DNA of 64,000 nt, from the NCBI RefSeq assembly GCF_050948215.1, contig NC_135151.1, forward strand, positions 7,976,220 to 8,040,219, in the 5' to 3' direction. A model generated the notes under the pieces. The model was not told where the DNA came from and ran no database searches. It was given only the letters and a program-made list of their open reading frames with translations. Each line of letters begins with the position of its first letter. Position 1 is the stretch's first letter. Below are positions 1 to 10,300 of the stretch, piece after piece. This stretch comes from Halictus rubicundus. Its lineage: Eukaryota > Arthropoda > Insecta > Hymenoptera > Halictidae. The position numbers were made by a program, and so were the translations under genes.

Positions 1-194
1 GTTCTTGAGCCACCTCAGACGCGTGCTGTATGAACTGTGCGTGGCGCAATAGGGTGACACCCGTATCAATAGGTTTCCACATTACCGAGGAGGTACCATT
101 GTCAATGCGAAGGATTCTTCGCTATCGTCCGCAATGCGATCACCAACGTCCAGCCTTCCATTTGATTATAAATTGGAAAATGTATTTGAATGGG
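1..194. other. Left edge, no recognisable feature
   Basis: No coding exon with plausible splice sites was recognised here. It presumably belongs to the intron, or the 5' region, upstream of the first visible exon of the gd-like protease at 938. Confidence 0.4.
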
Positions 195-863
195 TTAAAC
201 TTCACCTTGGCAACCCAAAAATTTTGAACTTTTTACTATATAATCTTGTATATCTTGACGAGAAAATACCAAAAATCTACGTTTTAAGGCGAGGAATTCA
301 CTGGTCCAAAAATTATGCGTTGAGCAATTTAACACGTTGAGCGCGAAGCTTGTGTCAATGGAGTTTCCGTTTACGCTGCAAGTAACTGTATGTTTGTGTC
401 TAAACAGAAGTCATCTCTCCGAGTCGACCGACGCGTCGCCTAAATGAAAAGGGTAGTGTCGGTCCTCGTGAACCGACGCCGCCTAAACGGAAAGTTTAGT
501 GTTGGTCCCCTGGGACCGACGTAGCGCTTGAAATGTTAGGCGTCATCGTGTTGGTGTGTGCTCAGCATTGCGCGTAGTTTGATGAGCGGAACCACTGGAT
601 GACAGCACAAAAACATGGTGATGTCAATAAGGTACATTTGCAACGACCCAATCTCAATCAACGTGGATTATATATTTTCTTTGAGATCGCGTATATGATC
701 TCAAAGAAAATATTTTAATTACTGTTCGATGACAGCTTGTCTCAGAAGAAAGTGTAATCGCCATGTTTAAACACGCATAACTTTCGAACCGTTGAATTCC
801 TCGCATTAAAACTTCGATTTTTGTAAAAAGTTAACAATTTTTGGGTTGCCAAGGTGAAATTAA
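195..863. mobile_element. TTAA-flanked MITE, piggyBac-like
   Basis: TTAA occurs at 195-198 and again at 860-863. Just inside both, the sequence reads ttcaccttggcaacccaaaa (left, + strand) and its reverse complement (right), so terminal inverted repeats of about 30 bp with TTAA target duplications are visible directly. A second inverted block just inside contains cgaggaattc. The TTAA target site is characteristic of the piggyBac superfamily; no transposase is encoded, so this is a non-autonomous copy. It ends only 75 bp upstream of a gd-like exon and has another element inserted in it at 329-538. Confidence 0.75.
329..538. mobile_element. Short TTAA MITE nested inside the larger one
   Basis: It begins TTAACACGTTGAGCGC and ends with an imperfect inverted copy followed by TTAG, probably a mutated TTAA. 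It contains two tandem half-units around gtgtcggtcc and gttggtcccc. A clearly homologous copy in opposite orientation lies at 63314-63472, again bounded by TTAA on both sides. Two independent copies with the same ends support a real element, non-autonomous and piggyBac-like. Confidence 0.65.
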
Positions 864-937
864 CTCTTAGAATGTACAATGGGATTATGAATATGTTAAT
901 AAATTTAAAATCAACCATATTTGTTATCGAATTTCAG

Positions 938-3900
938 AAATACGTGGGCCGATTGGAATTAGCGCAGCCGAGAGATCAATCGGTTAAAGCGGTCCAGCAG
1001 GGCGGGTCCCTGAAATACAATGTTCTTTTTCCTCTCGCTGAACCAGTACCAAGCTTAAATGAAATTTGGTTCAACGGCGTTCGAATTTGTCGCGGTCGCC
1101 GCGGTACGTATACCTTTTTAAAAAACAGAAGTCTCTTTTTGCGTTGCACATTGTTTCGCTCAATGGATAAAAATGAAAATTTCGAAATGTAACCCAGTCA
1201 GCCAAACCAGTTACGAGCAAATTTTGAGCAATGTTTGTAGTCATACTTGGCCACATGTATAGGGATAAGTTGTTCACGACTGTGTCCCTGTTCAGTATAA
1301 GTTGTTTAGAATCATGTCCCTGACAACATATTTCAAGGTCATCAAAATCAGAGACGAGTATCCTTTCGTAAAATCATCTTTGCTTATGTTATTTTTGTGA
1401 GCAAACTTACGGGATATTCATTTGATTTTTTTTTATTTCAGCAACAGGGCAGATAGTGACATCCATTGTTCTTAATCACACCCTATATCCTCCGGGCGTA
1501 GTACTTCTCAATGTAGATAATAGGGATATAATTCCGAATCTACCGAGTTTGGCTGATTCGCCATCACAAAATCTTTCTCCAGATCCCCCATCTTTGCCAG
1601 TGGAAACGGATAATATCTTTAGTCCCACACAAAGTTCAATTTCTCCAATTCCAACTGTTCCGATTTTTCGACCGACTCCAACGGTTCGTCCTATTTCGCC
1701 AACGCAGCCTGCTTCACATATGTTGGATTATGAAACTCAGCAGCAATGCGGTCTCTCCAACAGTTCGACGATTAATTATCTAATAGCAGGTGGTGCAAAA
1801 ACTTCGCCCGGTCAATATCCCTGGTTGGCTGCAATTTTTCTTGATTTAGTGCCCCGATACGAGTTCCACTGCGCGGGATCGCTCGTTACGAAAACTCATG
1901 TCATCACAGGTATGAAAACTTCTGTATATCTTTTAGAATCTGTGCTATGAAATAAAGGGCCTGATTTACACCGTTGGTTGGTCATTCCATGCGAATCCGG
2001 ACATTTTTAAAGAGTGTCCGTATCTTTAGAAACTGATCCGTAAAGGGGATACTTAGGACTGTATTCTCAATTTTTTTCAAATTCTCCAATATACCCCTGC
2101 TATCACAAAATTACATTTGTTAAAAGCAATTGCAAACTAAATTGTGAACAAAATTTTGTTCAATTGAAATAAATTGTATTAATGACTCTTATGCTTCTAC
2201 TATAACGTCCAACAACTTATTTTCATCGGTTTGTTAGATCATCTGTTATAGAATTCAATAAAGAAGGGTTGACACATTATTTTAAGCGTCTACAATACGA
2301 TCAATTTTTATGATTTCGACAAATTATTTGGGATATCTTTATATGCCGCTAAAAACTAGAACGTATAAAACTAGACACGTAGGTTCGAAAAGTGTCCGGT
2401 TTCACGTGGAGTAACCCATGCAGGCCATAATTTACATCTTGTTTTAGGATCAATTGTAATTTTCTTTTATTTTTATAATTTTATTTTATTTACAAATAAT
2501 TTAATTATTGCACCTTCTCAATATTTTTACGTTGTCTGTTACGTTATCTTACGTTGTATGTTATACCCGTTTGTACTATTTCATTTATATTTTCCACGAG
2601 AACTAAAAACATTCTTGGGAGATATAAATCATAAATTCAATATAGAGAAAAATTTTTTTGCTATCACGTGTTTAATATGATTTGCCTTTCAGCTGCACAC
2701 TGTTTCCGGTATAAGAACACTTCCCTGCCAATGGGTGCAATGGTGGTGTCGTTAGGACGTTATAAACTTTTTAACTTCGACGAGGCAGGCTCGGTGAATC
2801 GAGAAGTGGCCGGCTACACAGTTCACCCTGATTATTCTTCTGAAAGTTTGAAGGCTACCGCTGATGCTGATTTAGGCATAATAATTTTACGAGGCACTGT
2901 CGAATATACCGCTACAATTAAACCAATTTGTATTTGGTCTGGCCCTACGTCGTTGGATTACGTTGTACATAGACTGGGAACTGTGGTAGGTTGGGGACGT
3001 GACGAATACGGAAATGTGTACGTTGATGAACCTCGAATGATCCGGGCTCCGATCGTATCTCAGGTAAATCCGAAATTCATCTATTTTTCGCATAATTTGC
3101 AATCTTTAAACGAAGCGTTTTGTGACCGTTCCAGAGAAATATTTGTCAATCTTATCAATAATATCGTAAAACAAAAAAAAAAATGTTTCATACTCTATTT
3201 CAATAAAATCCAATTTTCATGTTCTGTTTACCATGATGGAATAGAACTATTTGCAGCTTGATAAAGAGATGAAAAAGATTAAAAACATATTGTTATTTAG
3301 TGTAAAATAATCGTAAAGATATATACAGGGTGTCTCACCTAACTCAAAACTGTTATGAATTTTTCGTACTCAAGGTCACGTGAAGGTCATAATATTATAG
3401 AACGTTGGATTCATCTTGACCTTGGCTATCATCCAACAATAATAAAAATATATCATTCCATTTAAAAAAAACTTCGATGACCTTGAAATCTTAAAAAATA
3501 TAATCTTAAACAAATTTTTTTGGTAATCATAATATCTGCCCCTCTGAACCAACTAATGTTTTCCTCTGAAATTTTTTTCTATCATAAATAACTAGCGAGA
3601 TATTTTAGATTGTCGAGTTAGGTGAGACACCCTGTATACGGTTTTAATGGGAACAACATTTTGTGATCTTCCATTTTACAATTAATTTTTATTCACTTTG
3701 ATGATTATATTTGTTTCAGTTATATTTATTTCACTTTGATGATTATATTTGTTTCAGTTTCGTTTATTTTGTTATTTAAGATTATAAATTCTCTTCAATT
3801 ATTATCGAATTTCATAAATGACTGTAGTTTTCTTATATGTAGATTTTCGTATTCAAGTAATCAATACAAATAATTCAGATTCAAGTTGACATCTATCTAA

Positions 3901-4190
3901 ATTAATTACAGGAGACTTGTGTGTTTAGCAAGTATGAGTTTGCAGTCGTAGGCTCAAACCGAACTTTCTGTGCGGGTACAAAGAACGGAACTGGTCCTTG
4001 CAATGGTGACAGTGGAAGCGGCTTTATTTTGTACGATTTAAATTTAGATCGCTATTTCCTTCGAGGAATTGTCTCCCTATCACTTCTGGACAAAAGTAAC
4101 ATGTCTTGTGATCTCGCACAATATGTTGTTTACGTGGACATTGCAAAACACTTGGACTGGATATACCAGCAACTTTCTGTGCAAACATAG
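938..4190 (+). CDS. gd: gd-like (gastrulation defective) serine protease, 5' end missing
   Basis: Secreted S1-family serine protease. Exons: 938-1103 (starts in phase 0, so at least one upstream exon is missing), 1442-1909, 2693-3063, 3912-4190 (TAG stop); all junctions are GT-AG and in phase. Exon 1 resembles the GD N-terminal domain. Exon 2 has a Pro/Ser/Thr-rich linker and then the protease N-terminus NYLIAGG...QYPW. The catalytic triad is visible: His in VITAAHCF, formed across the exon 2/3 junction; Asp in DADLGIII; Ser in PCNGDSGSG. The residue six before the catalytic Ser is Gly, not Asp, so trypsin-type specificity is not expected. No Arg/Lys precedes LIAGG, as in atypical gd-type proteases. 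In Drosophila, gd acts in the perivitelline cascade upstream of snake and easter; that role here is inference. Assignment to the gd family rather than another clip/S1 protease is likely but not certain. Confidence 0.85.
3322..3638. mobile_element. MITE with perfect 24-bp terminal inverted repeats
   Basis: The left end (3322-3345) starts tatacagggtgtctcaccta and the right end (3615-3638) is its exact reverse complement. TA flanks suggest a Tc1/mariner-type TA target duplication. About 317 bp, no ORF, located in the last intron of the gd-like protease. The cagggtgtc terminus recurs elsewhere in the window (34898, 45016). Confidence 0.8.
3692..3766. repeat. Tandem duplication, 38-bp period
   Basis: The block beginning ttcactttgatgattatatt occurs at about 3692 and again at about 3730, both ending in tttgtttcagtt. 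It lies in the last intron of the gd-like gene; each copy carries a decoy acceptor-like tttcag. Confidence 0.7.
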
Positions 4191-5225
4191 GTACTATACA
4201 TTCATGCGTAATTGTAAATATGCTAGTCGATTGGTTTTGATAGAGAATTTTGACAGAGCTGGGCAAAATTTAGAAATAATATTTTAAATGATATAGAGTT
4301 GATATAAAATAATTTTAAATAAGAAACAAAGTTTTGCCAAATAGAATATTTTGAGTTCAACAACCTGAAGCTTAAAATAAGATATTTTTTACTTTGGTAT
4401 AAAAAATGTACTTAAAACATTCCTTAAAAGTCAATGTAAGAAACCATACTATTTAGCACAGTAAATTTATTTTAAGTTAAATTACGATTAATCACGTGTA
4501 ATAAAGTACATTGCTGCAAATTATTGTCATTTAGACTACTCCTTTGTGAACACAGAATCAATCTAGGTAAGCTAAATAAAAAAAATTTAAGGTAATTCAG
4601 GTACTTTAATGCATTTTCAGTTTCTTTACTATGAGATACTGTTCTTAAATATTATTTTATAAACTTTTTGTAACAAATCAGATATTTTAATTTTAAAGTT
4701 ATATGCATTATACATAATTATACACACTACTCACTATTTGAAGTAATTTTTTACACAGTACTGTAACTATACAAGGCATTTGATTATTGAGTAAGTGATA
4801 TGTACTGAGTCAATTACAGATCCACGCATTCGTACTATTTTATTATGCAAGTTTTATAATATTATATGTAAGTTCTAATGTAAAGTTACTTCGAATTAGT
4901 AGAGAGAAAAAGTTGTTTTTTGTCAGAATGCGGATAAATTTGTTACGAATTAATATAAAATCCAGAATTGCAGCTGTATGTAAAAACAAAATAAACTCTC
5001 TGTTATAAACTGTGCAAAAGGCTCGGTATTTGAGTGCAAAGTTTGCAGGCGGAATTCCATGCCAAATCTAGGGAAAATCGAGGCCAAATTTTGCCCTCGA
5101 GAAAAGGGCAGGTCGGTCGCACTAAGAGCGGACCTAACCTTACTTTAACAGTAAATATCGAACAAAATCGTGATACTTAACGAAAATTCATGATACTTAA
5201 CATTATATAATTTAGAAATTGAAAT
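4191..5225. other. gd-like 3' UTR and intergenic DNA
   Basis: AT-rich, with no coding potential recognised. AATAAA-like signals occur near 4576 and 4989. The interval 5020-5130 is a repeat described separately. Confidence 0.5.
5020..5130. repeat. Dispersed repeat, inverted copy at 12961-13062
   Basis: ggctcggtatttgagtgcaa followed by aagtttgcaggcgga and tgccctcga reappears as its reverse complement at 12961-13062, where it adjoins the end of a pogo-like MITE. The pair is visible by direct comparison. The element type is unknown. Confidence 0.65.
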
Positions 5226-5930
5226 AAAATTCCGTTTTCTCTCCTACAGCAAGGTTTACTCCGATTTTGTCCGATGCTTACTTTCAGAGCAAGATTAGGT
5301 CCGCCACAGTCCGGATGGCTTCCCGGCTTGAGAGGGTATGGTCGCCATCGGGCGTCTCCTACCCAATATCGGGGGGTCCGATGTACGGATTCGTCGCCTC
5401 TATGCGGGAGTGGTGCATTCCATAGTGTTATATGGGACCTCCGTATGGTACCAGCCATTAGCGGCCAGTCGGCAAAACCTTGCGCACGCGAATCGTGCGC
5501 AACGGCGGCTGGCCCTGCGGACCATACGGGGTTACCACACCATCTTCGCGGAGGCGGCGTACCTCGGGAGCTTGGACGAGGAGGTTGAAGTGCAAAAGAA
5601 CCAGGCCTGAATGCACAGGTTTACCCACTGGCGACAGCAGGTTGCTGCCACCGACTTAGACAGGCCAATTGTCTGGACCCTACTGCCCATTATGGAAGAA
5701 TGGTGCAGATGGCGGGGACGGCTCACTTACCGTTTGACGCAGGTGCCCTCCGGACACAGGGGAATATTCATATTCATGTTCCTTCGGGGAATATCGATGT
5801 TGGATCAAGAAGGTACCGACAGCGCAGTGCCATCACTGCGGGGAGACCCGGGACACGGCGCGGCATACGCTGGAAGAGTGACCACCCTGGTCGGGGCCGC
5901 GCCGTGTCCTTAGCTTGAGCTTGCAAGCAG
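5226..5930 (+). pseudogene. R1-clade LINE ORF2 3' fragment, degenerate
   Basis: The 5338-5610 frame gives LLPNIGGSDVRIRRLYAGVV, HSIVLYGTSVWYQP and QRRLALRTIRGYHT. This is the region after the reverse transcriptase domain in R1-type non-LTR retrotransposons. The next frame (5611 on) continues with WRGRLTYRLTQVPSGH, and a third frame around 5829 has CHHCGETRDTA, the Cys/His motif near the ORF2 C-terminus. In-frame stops and at least two frame changes make it dead. It is much more GC-rich than its surroundings. Only the 3' part is present, typical of 5' truncation. The host gene from 938 is on the same strand but ends at 4190. Confidence 0.8.
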
Positions 5931-6290
5931 TGTACGCGTCGCGTCACCCTTGAAACAGAGTCTTCTGCTCTGGCTCGGGTTTGTTTCTCTCTTGGAAAGA
6001 ATCAGAGCTTTCTGCCTGATTCGTTCTTGATCCCCCGTGGATCGGAGGCTTCTCCGATTCACACATTTTGCCCGCAATAATTACTTGTCATATGCCAACT
6101 GGAAAAGAGATCTTTTCTTTCTGTGGAAAAGTAATCTTTCCCATTTGGCGACCTGCGAAATTTAGTTGTTAAGATTGTAAATCGTCGTTGTAAGAAAGGG
6201 AGCCAGAAGGAATATTGAACGCGTTCTGACTCCCATTCGGGTCTCTTGTACAGCAACATCCTCGGGTTGCCCGCTCGGGCACGGGATGCC

Positions 6291-6535
6291 TGCATCATCT
6301 TTTTAGCCTGGACCAGAACCTGCATCATCTTTTTAGCCTATATTAGAACCTGCATCATATTTTTAGTCTGGATCAGAACTTGCATCATCTTTTAGGCTGA
6401 ATCAGAGCCTAGCATCCACTCTGGCATTATTTGGAATCCGTTGCTAATGATGCAGGTTCTGTTCCATGCTAAAAGTTGTCCAGGTTCTGTTTCATGCTAA
6501 AAGTTACCTAGGTTCTTGTCCATGCTAAAAATGTG
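6291..6535. repeat. 30-bp direct repeats followed by inverted 28-bp repeats
   Basis: tgcatcat starts at 6291, 6321, 6351 and 6381 (exact 30-bp period), each followed by a ttttag block and a cagaac block. From 6454 the motif returns inverted as aggttctgt...catgctaaaa at 6454, 6482 and 6510 (28-bp period). A G-run follows at about 6538-6550. The array lies about 360 bp downstream of the dead R1-like LINE. A relative with a 53-bp period is at 12131-12250. Confidence 0.75.
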
Positions 6536-6796
6536 TGTGGGGGGGGGGGGAGCAGTAGCCGGGCATGAGTCTCATTCCTCCCTAAAACATAACAACTTTA
6601 TACGATTGCGAATCAAGAGCACTGTGTCGAGACGCTTGTCTCGATCGAGGGTCAGGCAGCCAGAGAGCATCAATGGCGGTTCTCTCGCCTGCTTTGCCCG
6701 AGATTGGCAGTGCCAACCTTTTCGGAGCATATTCTTTAGACGCGTGCCTAGGGGAGTAGCGCCAATATTCAAAAAACAAACAAAGTTCCATATAAA

Positions 6797-7245
6797 TACA
6801 GTGTTTTCTCGATTAATATCCAAAAGATGTGGCCTATAATTATTCGAGGACTATCCCCACTACCGCGGGGTATACTCCGTGAGGGGCCGAAACTCGAAAG
6901 CCGCCGCCGCTGACGAGAGTAATATAACACGGTCGGGTATATCGGTGTGAGACCGGAAGACCACACTAATCCAATAGTAAAACTTCTTTTTTTTTATTTC
7001 TTTATGGGACTTTCTCCAACATATTCGTGGCATTTTTCTAATGAAAATAATACCAAATTTGATATCATTTCGATGATATTTACTTGTGCAATGAATGTTT
7101 CGATGAAAGAAGAGTCGAGGTAGTCGCGCCAACACAGTTGCGGCTTCCCCATACCTTACGCCATACGCCGTCCTTCTTTGTGTCTGAAACTTTCATCGTT
7201 CATTACACAAGTAAATATCATGGGAATGATATTGAAGGGAATTAT
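6797..7245. mobile_element. pogo-like palindromic MITE copy, right end eroded
   Basis: Begins TACAGTGTTTTCTCGATTAA and includes cggtcgggtatatcggtgtg and acatattcgtggcatttttc, which recur at 12645, 17039, 49386, 51228, 55539 and 58465. It is internally palindromic: tttacttgtgcaatgaa returns inverted near 7200. TA plus CAGT ends and long TIRs fit the pogo/Tigger branch of Tc1/mariner. No transposase. It abuts the 3' end of NCAPG. Confidence 0.65.
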
Positions 7246-7375
7246 ACGTGTTCGGCAACCACAGCGATTTATTTACAAAATGTATGAAAAATTTATTTGA
7301 TTATAGTAGGTACAGGCATATTATTAAATATATTTTGATTTTATATTCGATTTTTTATTAATTATTAAACAACCC

Positions 7376-10300
7376 TTACTCATCAGCTTCTGTGTCTTCG
7401 TCTGTTGCTGGCATTTCAACGGCATTCGGAGTTTCTAACTTCAGCTTAAATTCTTCCACACACTTGAATAATTGTTTATCGTTCTCTTTCATCTAGAAAA
7501 AATGTTAACATTGGGAGTCGATAATTTCTAAAATTATAATTACAATCTGATTCTTTTATTTTGAACAAAAAATTCACTTACCAGTTCAGCGACCTTATCA
7601 ATGACGGATTGTAAATTTTGTTTCATCGCGTCATCTTCGATTTCCAAATGTAAATTTCTCAAAGATTTAACAAGAACCTCTTGACTAATACTACTAAGAG
7701 GATTCAACATTTCCGCCAGAATAATAAAAACGAGACTATTGTGAGAGCAATAATAATTTTCCGTGCCATGTTTGCGAATTTTGCAACTAGTCAAATTCAA
7801 TATGAATTTGGACACATCGTAAGGATCGATTTCCTGCAAACTGCTTGTTTCGGGTGCGTTAGATATAGTCCGTAACGTTGGCAAATATGTTTCTTCCAAC
7901 ATTTCTTGGGCATCTGGCACACGCATTAGGAAATTGTCGAAGAAACCACTTAAACATTGCCGTAGGTAAAAGTCATTATCATTCACTGGGTTATATGATA
8001 GAAGAATTAATCTTGATAACAAAGTCGAGCTACTTATTCGACGATTCAGTAACAGTTTGCAAATACCTTCAGTAGCAATCGTCCGTAAACCTTGATCCTT
8101 TTATTTAAAAGAACTAAATGATATTCAATATTCAATATTCATCGTACTAGACATATTAGGTTGTACCATATGAAATGTCCGATTTTGGTTTATCAGTATT
8201 CTAAATTCTGTTCTGACGAAAAATACTAAAATTTCTAGGGATATTTTACATCTAGGTTTAAGAGCAGAGTTTCCTTCGTAATATTCGACCTTCACTTGTT
8301 TTTCTTGTGCTTCTAACCTAACAATTTTACGCATTGATTTCCAACATGAATCAACGTGATTTCCGCATACTCTTCTTATACGAGTGGAAAAGTGGTAAAA
8401 ATGCATCAGCAGCTGCTCGAAATATCAACGCTGCATTTGGCAATGATGCAGTTAATGAACGTACAGTTCGTCGATGGTACCAAAAATTCGAAGCCGGAGA
8501 TGAAAGCCTTGAAAATGAACCGCGTGGAAGGCCAGAGTTGAGCATTAACGACGATCATTTGACGCTCGCAGTTGAAGAAAATCCTCGAACAACGGTTAGA
8601 GAACTTGCCCAAGAATTCAACGTAAGTGCCATAACGATTTCACGCCACTTGAATTTGATTGGTAAGAAAAGGAAGTTGGATAAGTGGGTACCACACGAAT
8701 TGAACGATCGACAAAAACTTCAGCGTTACGAAATATGCAATTCGTTACTGATTCGAAATCAAACTGAGCCTTTTTTGAATCGCATTGTCACATGTGACGA
8801 AAAATGGATTTTATACGACAACAAACGACGTTCTGCTCAATGGTTATTAGATGCAAATGAAAAGCCACGACACATGCCGAAGCCAGCTTTACATCCGAAA
8901 AAGACAATGCTCACTGTTTGGTGGTCAATGGCCGGTGTGATCCATTACAATTTCTTAAACCCGGGAGAAACCATCACAGCCGCGAAGTACTGCATCGAAA
9001 TTGAAAGAATGCACCAAAAATTGAAAGAAAAATCAGCAATATTAGTCAATCGAAGGGGTCCAATTTTGCTCCATGATAATGCTCGACCGCATGTATCACA
9101 AATCACGGTGCAAAAGCTGAACGCTTTAAATTATGAAACATTACCTCATCCACCGTACTCCCCGGATCTATCACCGACGGATTTTCATTTTTTTAAACAT
9201 TTGAGCCACTTTCTCAACGAAAAAACCTTTAGAAGTCAAGCGAACGTTGAAGACGCCATTCAAGAATTTATTAACAGTAGAACACTAGATTTTTATCAAA
9301 ATGGAATTAAAAAATTAGAAACTCGTTGGAAGAAATGTGTAGAATCCAATGGTTGTTATTTCGATTAAAAATATTTATTAGTAAAAAAGTTGTGTTCATT
9401 TAAAGTTAACCTTAAAAATCGGACGTTTCATATGTTACAACCTAATAATTTAATTTATATTTACCGTGTGATATAAGAATGGGATTATCATTCTGATAAA
9501 ATTAGAATGATCTTTCTCTTTGTTAGATTGTTGCAACGATGTCAGAGTAACTTCGTGGTCATTATGACTGTACAAGTTCACAGTATGAGATTTTTCAGTT
9601 CTATTAGCAGTCTTGTCTTCATTTTCTATCATATCCAAATATTCAAGTCCATGCGACAAGCAGAGATCAAAAATTCCTTTCAACGTTATAATCCAAATTT
9701 CTAGATTTTCTGGTTCCAAAGAAAATTGTAGAAACAGCATCATGAGGTATTTTTTAGCCAATTCTTTATCCAATATGCAATAAATACAGAATGTGCCTAT
9801 TGCGGATAGGGTAACTTTGTCATCTGAATGCTGGAATCAAAAATTATATCTAAAATTTGAAAACAAATAAAAGTGTGTGACACTCACGTCTAAACCGTCA
9901 AGAGCTATTTGCATCATGCTCCTAAGAGTCGGTGTTAACGAATTCACCGACTGCATCATAGTGCGCAATATGGTTAGACATTTAACCATTGTTTCTGGAT
10001 CATTTTTCTCATTTATTTCCTCTGTAGTTGTTACGACCTGTGGTTGGAACAATTTCGTTATCTCTTCATTTAATTCATTGATCTCGTTCTTCAATTGATC
10101 AGCCCTTAAATACTGTTTGTTTTGTATAGCTTGATATTCCTCTTCCTTCAGATCCAATAGTTTTACTCTAAGTTTTGCTCTCTAAAGATATAATTTTAAA
10201 TTGATTATAAATTAATATTCAATACATCAATACATATTCATAACATCAATATTACGAACTTACTCTCAAAGTAATGTCATATTGGTCCTCTTCTGAAATT

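Noticed and set aside
6291..6410. Regular 30-bp repeats considered as a CRISPR-like array
   Set aside because: Eukaryotic context, no spacers between units (repeats are contiguous), and the motif inverts downstream.
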